Of a DNA stretch of 11,314 nucleotides, positions 1 to 7,065 are shown piece after piece. Source of the stretch: Candidatus Omnitrophota bacterium. GTDB lineage: Bacteria > Omnitrophota > Gorgyraeia > Duberdicusellales > 4484-171. The position numbers and the translations under genes were made by a program. The DNA lies in the NCBI GenBank assembly GCA_030601015.1, contig JAUVUO010000023.1, forward strand, positions 1 to 11,314, given 5' to 3'. The stretch's first letter is position 1. The number at the start of each line of letters is the position of its first letter. The notes under the pieces were generated by a model. The model saw only the letters and a list, made by a program, of their open reading frames with translations. It did no database searches and was not told the DNA's origin.

Positions 1-1
1 T

Positions 2-2860
2 CTATGCTCCGCAACACTTTTTGTATTTTTTGCCGCTGCCGCAAGGACAGGGTTCATTTCTTCCTATCTTTTTACCATCTGTTTTCACAGTCGTTACTTT
101 GTCCTTTTTAATTTCTCCTTTTTTCAAGGATGAATATTCCGAATGTATAAAATTTTTAGGTGCATCATTAAAAACACCAACTTCTTTTTCTTGAGTTTTT
201 AACTTTGCCCTGAAAATCATCTCACAGATACCTTCCTTTATCGAATCTATCATTTCCTGAAAAGCAAAATATGACTCTTTTTGATAAGCAACTAAAGGAT
301 CTATCTGAGCATGAGCTCTTAAATGTATACCTTCACGTAAATGGTCCATAGTTAATAAATGTTCCTTCCAACGAGAATCGACTATCCATAAAGCAACCAT
401 TTTTTCCATATGACGCATATTTTCCGTGCCTACATCCGCTTCTTTTTCTTGGTAACTTTCACTAATTTTTTCTTTCAAGAAATTCACACAATCCTGCATA
501 CTAAAATCCTGCAATTCTTCTATCGGAACATCTAAATCAAATTTTGATTTAAACCAATGTACCAGCCCCAATAAATCTTTCTCCTCCTGAAAATAAATAG
601 GAATGTTTTTATCGAGAACATCATTGAGCATAGTAAAAATATGCTCATTTATATTATCGTTTTCTAAAATTTCTCTTCTCTGCGTATAAATCACATCCCT
701 TTGTTTATTCATAATATCATCATATTGAAGAAGTTGTTTCCGTATCTCAAAATTGTGATTTTCAACTCGTTTTTGAGCCACTGCTATAGAGTGGCTTATA
801 ATCATATGCTCAATGGGCTCATCTTCAGGAAACTTTAAAGTCTCCATCACACTAGTAATCTTATCTGAACCAAAAAGCCGCATCAGATCATCTTGCAATG
901 ATATATAAAATCGAGATGACCCGGGGTCCCCTTGTCTTCCGGATCGCCCCCTTAGCTGATTATCTATTCTTCTAGACTCATGTCTTTGAGTACCGATAAT
1001 ATGAACACCGCTTAAATTTATAACTTTATCGTGGAATTCTTCAAACTTGCCCCTATGTTTTTGATATAAACTCTCATACTCCTGTTTATAAACCGGATCT
1101 CCTGATAAAATATTATTTGCACTTAATATACCTTTAATATAATAGTCAAGATTTCCTCCTAAAACTATATCAGTACCTCTACCTGCCATGTTTGTCGCAA
1201 TGGTAACTTGTCCTAACCTGCCGGCTTGCGCTATTATAGAAGCCTCTTTCTCATGATATTTAGCGTTTAATATATTATGAGGGACTCCTTTTTTACTAAG
1301 CAAAAAAGAAAGCGTTTCTGAATCTTCTATAGATGTAGTACCCACCAAGACAGGCCTCTTTAACTCATAAAGCTCTTCAATTTCTTTAATTACAGCATTA
1401 AACTTGGCTTTTTTATTCTTATAAATCCTGTCAGCATGGTTCAATCTTATTAAAGGTTTATTTGTTGATAGGACAACAACATCTAATTTATATATATGAT
1501 GAAACTCATTAGATTCCGTATAAGCTGTTCCAGTCATACCTGCTAATTTAGCATACATCCTAAAATAATTCTGCAAAGTTATTGTTGCCAAAGTTTGACT
1601 TTCTTCCTGTATTCTTAGTCCTTCTTTAGCTTCTACCGCCTGATGAAGGCCGTCGGACCAACGTCTTCCCGGCATTAGCCTCCCGGTAAAATCATCAACA
1701 ATAATAACCTTCCCATCTTTTACGATATATTGCTGATCACAACGATAAAGATCATAAGCTGTTAAACTCTTAGTAAGATAATGAATCCAGGGATTAGAAA
1801 AGTTATCAGGACAATCATCTGAAATACTATTAATTCCTAAAAGCTGTTCACATTTTTTTTCTCCCTTAGATGTAAAATAAGAATTATGAGTTTTTTCCTC
1901 AACAATAGCCTCATATTTTTCGTCTAATTCTTGAGGTTCCATTGTAGTCTCATTACCGTTTCTATCCTTAATAGTAACAGTACCGTCTTTGTTGTCGAAG
2001 CTCTGAATAATAATTTTTCTTTTTATCTGTCTAACTACTTTATCCGCAATATAATACTTTTCTATATAACTTTCAGCCGGCCCGGATATAATTAACGGAG
2101 TCCTTGCTTCATCTATCAAGATAGAATCAACTTCATCCACAACGGCGAAATAATGGTCTCGCTGAACCATTTCTTCCCGGGTGTTAACCATATTATCTCT
2201 TAAATAATCAAAACCAAACTCATTGTTAGTCCCATAAGTAATATCGCAATTATATGCTAATACTCTTTTTTCTTTATAAACATCCTGCCGGATTACATCG
2301 CAAGTCAAACCTAGAAAATCATAAATTGGAAACATCCATTCCATATCACGTTTAGCTAAATAATCATTAACAGTAATAACGTGAACTCCTCTACCTGTTA
2401 ACGCGTTTAAAGAAACAGCCAACGTCGCGACCAATGTTTTACCTTCTCCTGTGACCATTTCAGCAATTTTATTTCTATGTAATAGGATGCCTGCCAAAAT
2501 CTGAACATCAAAATGACGCATTTTAAGAGTTCTTTTTGCGGCTTCTCTTACCATAGCAAAATAAAAAGGCAATATTTCTTCAAGGATTTTATCTGTAATT
2601 TCTTTATGCTTTTCCGAAGAAATATTTTCAAGCTGCTTATTTATTTGAACTTTAAATGCTTGAGTTTTCTCTTTAAAGAAAGAATCCGGCTGTCCTTCAA
2701 TGTCTTTTTCTAAAGATTTAATTTTACTTACAAGTGGTGATAAATTTGTTATTTCTTTTATAGAAGGGGTAGGCATCTCATTATTCATAATAATATCTAC
2801 ATTCGGGATAATCTTACTAATCTTTTTTTGACATTTTTTAAGAATAAATTTTTTTAACAT
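2..2860 (-). CDS. secA: SecA, preprotein translocase ATPase
   Basis: SecA is the cytoplasmic motor that uses ATP to push unfolded preproteins through SecYEG. The 952-residue product has family motifs in order: Walker A GEGKT at about 138-142, the DEAD-like DEVDSILIDEART starting at 242, MPGRRWSDGLHQA in the NBD1/PPXD region, the AGMTGTA motif, NMAGRGTDI, and QLRGRSGRQGDPG in NBD2. It ends with the zinc-binding SEC-C tail, PCPCGSGKKYKKCC, with C938, C940, C949 and C950 as ligands. It is somewhat longer than the roughly 900-residue enterobacterial form. Part of the excess is an apparent insertion of about 35 residues around 283-317, before the segment EEKTHNSYFTSKG. The ATG at 2860 follows an AAGGAAGG ribosome binding site (2867-2874) with 6-base spacing. 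The stop codon lies at bases 2-4, so the gene is complete. It is downstream of prfB in the same direction, 103 bases away. Confidence 0.98.
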   Translation of the reverse strand: MLKKFILKKCQKKISKIIPNVDIIMNNEMPTPSIKEITNLSPLVSKIKSLEKDIEGQPDSFFKEKTQAFKVQINKQLENISSEKHKEITDKILEEILPFYFAMVREAAKRTLKMRHFDVQILAGILLHRNKIAEMVTGEGKTLVATLAVSLNALTGRGVHVITVNDYLAKRDMEWMFPIYDFLGLTCDVIRQDVYKEKRVLAYNCDITYGTNNEFGFDYLRDNMVNTREEMVQRDHYFAVVDEVDSILIDEARTPLIISGPAESYIEKYYIADKVVRQIKRKIIIQSFDNKDGTVTIKDRNGNETTMEPQELDEKYEAIVEEKTHNSYFTSKGEKKCEQLLGINSISDDCPDNFSNPWIHYLTKSLTAYDLYRCDQQYIVKDGKVIIVDDFTGRLMPGRRWSDGLHQAVEAKEGLRIQEESQTLATITLQNYFRMYAKLAGMTGTAYTESNEFHHIYKLDVVVLSTNKPLIRLNHADRIYKNKKAKFNAVIKEIEELYELKRPVLVGTTSIEDSETLSFLLSKKGVPHNILNAKYHEKEASIIAQAGRLGQVTIATNMAGRGTDIVLGGNLDYYIKGILSANNILSGDPVYKQEYESLYQKHRGKFEEFHDKVINLSGVHIIGTQRHESRRIDNQLRGRSGRQGDPGSSRFYISLQDDLMRLFGSDKITSVMETLKFPEDEPIEHMIISHSIAVAQKRVENHNFEIRKQLLQYDDIMNKQRDVIYTQRREILENDNINEHIFTMLNDVLDKNIPIYFQEEKDLLGLVHWFKSKFDLDVPIEELQDFSMQDCVNFLKEKISESYQEKEADVGTENMRHMEKMVALWIVDSRWKEHLLTMDHLREGIHLRAHAQIDPLVAYQKESYFAFQEMIDSIKEGICEMIFRAKLKTQEKEVGVFNDAPKNFIHSEYSSLKKGEIKKDKVTTVKTDGKKIGRNEPCPCGSGKKYKKCCGA

Positions 2861-2963
2861 AACAATCCTTCCTTTTAATTATTTTTAATTAGCAAAACAA
2901 TATTGATCTTAATTAACACTGTCCTTAAAGTTTTCACAAAAAAATTCTATAAAAACAAAAAAC

Positions 2964-4052
2964 TTAAACTGAAACAATTTGTTTTAAATACGCATATATA
3001 AAATCATCTATTTTCCCATCCAATACCGACCAAGCATTATGATTTTCCATATTTGTCCTGTGGTCTTTCACTAAGAGATAAGGATGTAAAATATATGAAC
3101 GAATTTGAGAACCCCACTCAACCCGCTGCTTCTGCCCTGATATATCGCCCAACTCCTTACGTTCTTCCTCTTCTTTAAGTTTATACAACTTTGCTTTTAA
3201 AATATTAAAAGCTGTCAATTTGTTCTGATGCTGAGACCTCTCATTCTGACAGCAGACCACAATACCTGTTGATAAATGAGTAATACGTACAGCGGAATCA
3301 GTAACATTTACATGCTGCCCCCCGGCACCTGAAGAACGATAAGTATCAATCCTTACATCATCAGGCTTTATTTCAATTTCAATATCCCCCTTTACTTCAG
3401 GAATAACATCAACTGAAGCAAAAGAAGTATGACGGCGTTTATTGGAATCAAACGGAGATATTCTTACTAACCTATGAACTCCAATTTCAGTCTTAAGCAG
3501 CCCAAACGCGCGTCTGCCTTCTACAAAAAAGGCAATATTCTTTATGCCGGCATCTTCTCCTCTAACTTCACTTAAAATTTTAAATTTAAACCCTTTATTT
3601 TCCGACCATTTGAAATACATTCTGAAAAGCATACTAACCCAATCACAAGCTTCCGTACCTCCGGCTCCGGAATTTATTTCCACAATAGCATTTGCTTTAT
3701 CGAACTTACCGGGAAAAAGTATTCTCAATTTTAAAGCTTCCGAATCCATTCTTAACTTATTTATTTCCTTCACAATATCCGAAATCATTGATTCATCGCA
3801 AATAGAAAAAAGATCTTTTAAATCTTTCAACGCATTATTTAAACTGTCCCAATCATCTACATCACCTTTGGAATCCTTAAGTTCATTAACAACTTCTGAC
3901 GCGGTTTTTGAATTATTCCAAAACCCTTTTTCAGACATTTTTAGTTGTAAAACTTGTATAGTCTCCTTCTTATCCTTAATTTTTAAAATATTTTCTAAAT
4001 TATAAATTTCTTTTTCTAACTCTTCAACTTGCTTATTTATATCACTTATCAT
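2964..4052 (-). CDS. prfB: Peptide chain release factor 2 (RF2)
   Basis: RF2 recognises UGA and UAA stop codons in the ribosomal A site and triggers peptidyl-tRNA hydrolysis. The 362-residue protein has the SPF tripeptide (199-201, in RISPFDSNKRRHTSF), which distinguishes RF2 from RF1. The catalytic GGQ is at 244-246 (SSGAGGQHVNVTDSAVRITH). The N-terminal part is the usual helical domain 1 with the GFWN motif near 43-46. Many RF2 genes carry an in-frame UGA near codon 26 that needs a +1 frameshift. Here the frame is continuous from the ATG through that region, so this autoregulation is absent. The only nearby ribosome binding site candidate is AGAGGG, about 11 bases before the ATG, which is long spacing. 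It sits 53 bases after the pilus ATPase gene and 103 bases before secA. A prfB-secA neighbourhood is common in bacteria. Confidence 0.97.
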   Translation of the reverse strand: MISDINKQVEELEKEIYNLENILKIKDKKETIQVLQLKMSEKGFWNNSKTASEVVNELKDSKGDVDDWDSLNNALKDLKDLFSICDESMISDIVKEINKLRMDSEALKLRILFPGKFDKANAIVEINSGAGGTEACDWVSMLFRMYFKWSENKGFKFKILSEVRGEDAGIKNIAFFVEGRRAFGLLKTEIGVHRLVRISPFDSNKRRHTSFASVDVIPEVKGDIEIEIKPDDVRIDTYRSSGAGGQHVNVTDSAVRITHLSTGIVVCCQNERSQHQNKLTAFNILKAKLYKLKEEEERKELGDISGQKQRVEWGSQIRSYILHPYLLVKDHRTNMENHNAWSVLDGKIDDFIYAYLKQIVSV

Positions 4053-4105
4053 TACTAAACTAACCCTCTTAATTTTGCCGATTATTTTTTATCTGACGCT
4101 TTAAC

Positions 4106-5191
4106 CTATATTTCTTTATTATTATTCAACCCTCGATTACGCAGCTCCATCTTTAGTTCTTCCTTTTTATCAGCATATTCCAATGCGTCATTAGGTGTTA
4201 TTTGTTCCGAAATTACGAGATCCAATAAACAGCTATTAAAACTTTTCATCCCATAAAGATCACCTGTAGCTATATATTTAGGTATTTCCCAAAACTTTTT
4301 TTCTCTTATTAAACGGGATATCGTAGGGCTTGCTATCATAGCCTCATAAGCGGGGATAAGTCCCATTTTATCAGAACAAGGTATCAATCTTTGAGAAAGT
4401 ACCCCTTTTAATAAATAAGATAACTGATCGATAACAGTTTTTTGCTGATGAGGAGGAAAAAAATTTAAAATTCTTTCTACTGTAGACGCCGCGTTTACAG
4501 TATGCATTGTAGAAACCACAAAAACTCCGGTTTCAGCCGCGGTCAAAGCAGCTCTACATGTTTCAGTGTCTCGAATACAACCGATATAAATAACATCAGG
4601 CGAATGCAGCGCGAATTGCCTTAAAGCATCTTGATAAGTCTCCACATCTCTCCCAAGTTCTCTTTGACTTATAACAGATAAGTTATCCTTAAACGTAAAC
4701 TCTATAGGTTCTTCTATAGTCAATATATGTCTGCCGAAATTATTATTAATATATTGAATCATACTGGCAATTGTTGTAGACTTACCGCTTCCGGTTATAC
4801 CTGTAAGAATCACCATACCTCTTCTTTTTTTACAAAAATCCTCTAACACCTGATTCGGAAGCTTTAACTCTTCAAAAGTAGGGATACGCAAATCTATTTT
4901 CCTTATAACTAATGAAGGCGCATTTCTCTGATAAAAAATACTCACACGAAAACGCCAAAATTCTTTATAACATAAAGCAAATTCACAAGCTTTATCTATT
5001 CTTAGTTTATCTTTATTTTTTTCAGTTAATAAATGCTCAATAATCTCATTTATATCTTCCGTAGTTAAAACTTGCTCAGAAATAGATTTAACTTCTGTAA
5101 ATATACGAGCTCTAATATCGCTATTTCCCCTAATAAACACGTCTGAACTCTTTTTCTCTATCATTAAATCTAAAATACTTTCTAATTTCAT
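4106..5191 (-). CDS. PilT/PilU-family type IV pilus ATPase, variant Walker B
   Basis: This is a hexameric secretion-type ATPase of the PilT/PilU group, which normally powers type IV pilus retraction at the inner membrane. In its 361 residues I see an N-terminal PAS-like region, Walker A GITGSGKST (131-139), the Asp box TIEEPIEF (158-165) and the His box STMHTVNAAS (227-236). The C-terminal helix LIREKKFWEI and the motif GMKSFNSCLLDL also fit the group. The Walker B segment reads IYIGCIRDTET, with Cys205 where nearly all relatives have Glu in GE(M/L/I)RD. Length and domain order are normal. The start follows an AAGGAG ribosome binding site with about 5 bases of spacing. GMKSF and the variant Walker B make an accessory PilU-like role as likely as PilT itself, so I give no symbol. 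No other pilus genes are in the window. The family is certain; the activity and substrate are not. Confidence 0.93.
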   Translation of the reverse strand: MKLESILDLMIEKKSSDVFIRGNSDIRARIFTEVKSISEQVLTTEDINEIIEHLLTEKNKDKLRIDKACEFALCYKEFWRFRVSIFYQRNAPSLVIRKIDLRIPTFEELKLPNQVLEDFCKKRRGMVILTGITGSGKSTTIASMIQYINNNFGRHILTIEEPIEFTFKDNLSVISQRELGRDVETYQDALRQFALHSPDVIYIGCIRDTETCRAALTAAETGVFVVSTMHTVNAASTVERILNFFPPHQQKTVIDQLSYLLKGVLSQRLIPCSDKMGLIPAYEAMIASPTISRLIREKKFWEIPKYIATGDLYGMKSFNSCLLDLVISEQITPNDALEYADKKEELKMELRNRGLNNNKEI

Positions 5192-5318
5192 ATTTACTCC
5201 TTATAAAAGTATTAGTATTGTCAAAAATAATTACTTAATTCTTATCTATCCGCACTAAATACAGAGCGTTTAATTAAAAATACGAGCCTCCCCCTTAAAA
5301 ACATAAACAACTAGAATA

Positions 5319-5368
5319 TTCACCACACCTGCCTGCCGGTAGGCGGGGAGAGCACAGAGTTCACAGAG
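5319..5368 (+). repeat. Left inverted terminal repeat, interrupted by a palindrome
   Basis: Read on the plus strand, TTCACCACA (5319-5327) resumes as GAG at 5348, followed by AG, CACAGAG (5353-5359), TT and CACAGAG (5362-5368). Removing 5328-5347 restores a 30-base repeat. It matches the right copy at every position except the four bases in the two 2-base spacers. The two copies face each other. Confidence 0.85.
5328..5347. repeat. 20-base GC-rich palindrome inserted in the left terminal repeat
   Basis: CCTGCCTGCCGGTAGGCGGG can fold on itself over its full length, with eight Watson-Crick pairs and two G-T pairs. It is strikingly GC-rich in an AT-rich gap. It splits the left terminal repeat exactly between TTCACCACA and GAG, with no loss of repeat bases. 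It resembles the short CCTGCCTGCC-type extragenic palindromes I recall from environmental bacterial genomes, but its family cannot be confirmed here. Confidence 0.8.
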
Positions 5369-5385
5369 AAAAACTAAAGCATAAA

Positions 5386-5519
5386 TCATTCTATTTTATT
5401 TTTCAATAATTTCACATTAAAATTAATAAGTAAACCGTTTTTTATCTTAGCTAATTCCATATAAGTTAGAAGCTGGGCTCCTCTATTATAACTTTTTCCG
5501 TTAATTCATTGATCTTCAC
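5386..5519 (-). pseudogene. GxxExxY-family protein remnant, internally deleted
   Basis: Reading the minus strand from a GTG at 5519, the frame gives VKINELTEKVI. This matches the typical start of GxxExxY-family proteins (about 125 residues; TIGR04256, related to the PDDEXK_3 group, function unsettled). That frame soon stops. From 5478 another frame reads AQLLTYMELAKIKNG and then LLINFNVKLLKNKIE, ending in TGA at 5388-5386. This is the typical C-terminal stretch of the family, usually EAQLL...YL...GLLINF. About 85 middle codons, including the GxxExxY motif itself, are gone. The two remaining pieces are in different frames, with the junction near 5478-5487. Both pieces are short, so the assignment rests on their order, spacing and the flanking repeats. 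It cannot make a working protein. Confidence 0.75.
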
Positions 5520-5548
5520 TCTGTGCCCTCTGTGAGCTCTGTGGTGAA
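5519..5548 (-). repeat. Right inverted terminal repeat
   Basis: On the minus strand this reads TTCACCACAGAG, CT, CACAGAG, GG, CACAGAG. It is the uninterrupted 30-base partner of the left repeat in inverted orientation. It touches the GTG at which the GxxExxY remnant begins, so the repeat directly borders the gene's 5' end. Confidence 0.85.
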
Positions 5549-5721
5549 TTCTTTCATTTTACCTTCATTTTACTTTTGACACTGCCGCTATTTATTTACT
5601 TTGTTCTAAAATAATACCATTTAATAGTATCACATAATCTTATTTTATTACCATATTTTTTGAGTTATTCTAACAGCTTATACCCCAAAAACCAAATATA
5701 TATTTAATTTTTTTATTATAA

Positions 5722-7065
5722 TCAATAGTTCTGCTTTTTAAACTCTTTCATTTTTTTATCGCGCAGTAATAAATGATATTTCCTCGCGAACCGATGAGCT
5801 TCATCTCTTAATCTTTGAATCAAATGCAAACAAGGGTTGTCTTTTGGAATAATCAAAGGTTTAAATGAGTCGGGAAACCAGATCTCTTCATTTTTTTTTG
5901 CTATACCTATTAAATCAATCTTTACACCTAAAAGCTCTAACTCTTCTTTGGCTCTATGAACATGCCCTTTCCCGCCATCAATAACAACTAAATTCGGTAA
6001 AGGTTTTTTCTCTTTTTTAAGGCGGCCGTATCGTCTTTTTACAATTTCAGCAATCATAGAATAATCATCTATTTTCTTAACAGTTTTTATTAAAAACCGG
6101 CGATAACTTCTTTTATCCGGGACAGCATCCTTAAATACAACAACTGAACCTGCCGAATCATACTCACCGAAAGAAGAAATGTCTATAGCTTCTATAGTCA
6201 ACGGCAAACTGGAAAGTTTTAAAATATTTTTCAATGCGAGGATTTCATGAACTTTAGGCCTGCCTGTATACAATACATCTATTGCCAATAGTTTATCCCT
6301 TAACACCGCAGCCTCTTCAAAATATTTTTTATCTGCCAACTTCTTCATATTATTAGTTAAATCCTCTATAAGATTTTTCCTCTCTCCTTTTAATATTTTA
6401 CATATATTTTCAATTCCGGACAGATACTCCGAACTACTAATTTTTTGAACACAAGGGGCCGGACAAAGTTTTAAATGAAAGAACAAACAAGCTTTTTGCG
6501 GTAAAACACTGCAAGTCCTATAAGGAAATATTTTTCTTATTGAATTTAAAGCATCTTTTAAAATTTTGACTCCGGGATAAGGCCCAAAATAAACATTACC
6601 CTTTACTTTTTTCGCGCGCGTAATAACAATACGCGGATATTTCTCTTTATTTATTTCAATATAAGGATAACTTTTACTATCCCTAAGGGCAATGTTATAT
6701 TTAGGCTTTTTTTCCTTAATCAATGCTGCCTCTAAAATTAAAGCCTGCTCCGGAGACTCGCATTCAATACAATCTATACTAGATACTTTTTCCATAAGAG
6801 AAGCAGTCTTAAAGGATTTATTAGCCCTATAATAGCTTGACAGCCTCTTCTTTAAAGAAGAGGCTTTTCCTACATAAAGAATATCTCCTTTTTTTGACTT
6901 CATTATATAAATACCCGATGTTTTGGGTAAACCTTTAAGGGCACTTTTAGTAAACTCACGGGTTTCATTAAAATTTATTCTTTTCCTATAATTTTTCCCG
7001 CGTCCGGACTTATCCTGATTTGCCGATGTCTCTACTTTTTGTTGCAATCTTACTTTTTTACCCAT
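5722..7065 (-). CDS. uvrC: UvrC-type excinuclease subunit, short form without HhH domain
   Basis: UvrC makes both incisions around a DNA lesion after UvrA/UvrB loading. The N-terminal GIY-YIG nuclease is visible: GIY (51-53), YVG (64-66), R74 and E112. Four cysteines (C185, C193, C201, C205) follow, spaced as expected for the iron-sulfur site reported in UvrC. Next are a UVR-type UvrB-binding helix pair (about 230-265) and the RNase H-like nuclease, with D295 (EAIDIS), D363 (VIDGGKGH) and H424 (RDEAH). It ends right after KYHLLLRDKKM, where the family continues into tandem helix-hairpin-helix motifs. It also lacks about 100 residues normally found between the UVR and RNase H parts. At 447 residues it is well short of the usual 600 or so. 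The only upstream ATG gives a basic leader of about 45 residues, has no clear ribosome binding site and overlaps murJ by 16 bases, suggesting translational coupling. All visible catalytic residues are present. Confidence 0.93.
   Translation of the reverse strand: MGKKVRLQQKVETSANQDKSGRGKNYRKRINFNETREFTKSALKGLPKTSGIYIMKSKKGDILYVGKASSLKKRLSSYYRANKSFKTASLMEKVSSIDCIECESPEQALILEAALIKEKKPKYNIALRDSKSYPYIEINKEKYPRIVITRAKKVKGNVYFGPYPGVKILKDALNSIRKIFPYRTCSVLPQKACLFFHLKLCPAPCVQKISSSEYLSGIENICKILKGERKNLIEDLTNNMKKLADKKYFEEAAVLRDKLLAIDVLYTGRPKVHEILALKNILKLSSLPLTIEAIDISSFGEYDSAGSVVVFKDAVPDKRSYRRFLIKTVKKIDDYSMIAEIVKRRYGRLKKEKKPLPNLVVIDGGKGHVHRAKEELELLGVKIDLIGIAKKNEEIWFPDSFKPLIIPKDNPCLHLIQRLRDEAHRFARKYHLLLRDKKMKEFKKQNY

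Larger units (their letters stand above)
5319..5548. mobile_element. Decayed repeat-bounded element (GxxExxY cassette relic)
   Basis: A 230-base unit (210 without a later insertion) is bounded by two inverted copies of a 30-base repeat, at 5319-5368 and 5519-5548. Each copy reads inward as TTCACCACAGAG followed by two CACAGAG units, each after two variable bases. Between them is a deleted, frameshifted GxxExxY-family gene on the minus strand. From memory, GxxExxY genes in environmental bacterial genomes are often bordered by CACAGAG-rich repeats of this kind; I did not check this. No transposase is present and I see no clear target-site duplication. It is therefore called a cassette relic, and its mobility is inferred only from the inverted ends and scattered occurrence. 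Confidence 0.65.
5192..5721. other. 530-base intergenic region with a decayed repeat element
   Basis: This is the only stretch above 300 bases without an intact gene. Bases 5192-5318 are the leader of the pilus ATPase gene, with an AAGGAG ribosome binding site next to the start. Bases 5319-5548 are the repeat-bounded GxxExxY relic described separately. Bases 5549-5721, after uvrC in its reading direction, are AT-rich with short runs of T and A. I found no RNA gene there and no convincing stem followed by a T-run. Confidence 0.7.

Noticed and set aside
3544..4005. 153-codon plus-strand frame opposite prfB
   Set aside because: It lies wholly antisense to a confidently identified gene and shows no recognisable domain.
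5200..5224. TTGACA (5219-5224, minus strand) upstream of the pilus ATPase gene as a promoter -35 box
   Set aside because: At a 16-18 base spacing there is no acceptable -10. The only TATAA-like sequence is too close and merges into the ribosome binding site.
5319..5368. The CACAGAG repeats as a small CRISPR array
   Set aside because: The units are 7 bases apart by only 2 bases, are arranged as two inverted groups, and have no spacers or cas genes.
5611..5635. Possible stem ATAC...GTAT followed by T-rich sequence as the uvrC terminator
   Set aside because: Only four base pairs form, which is no more than expected by chance in AT-rich DNA.
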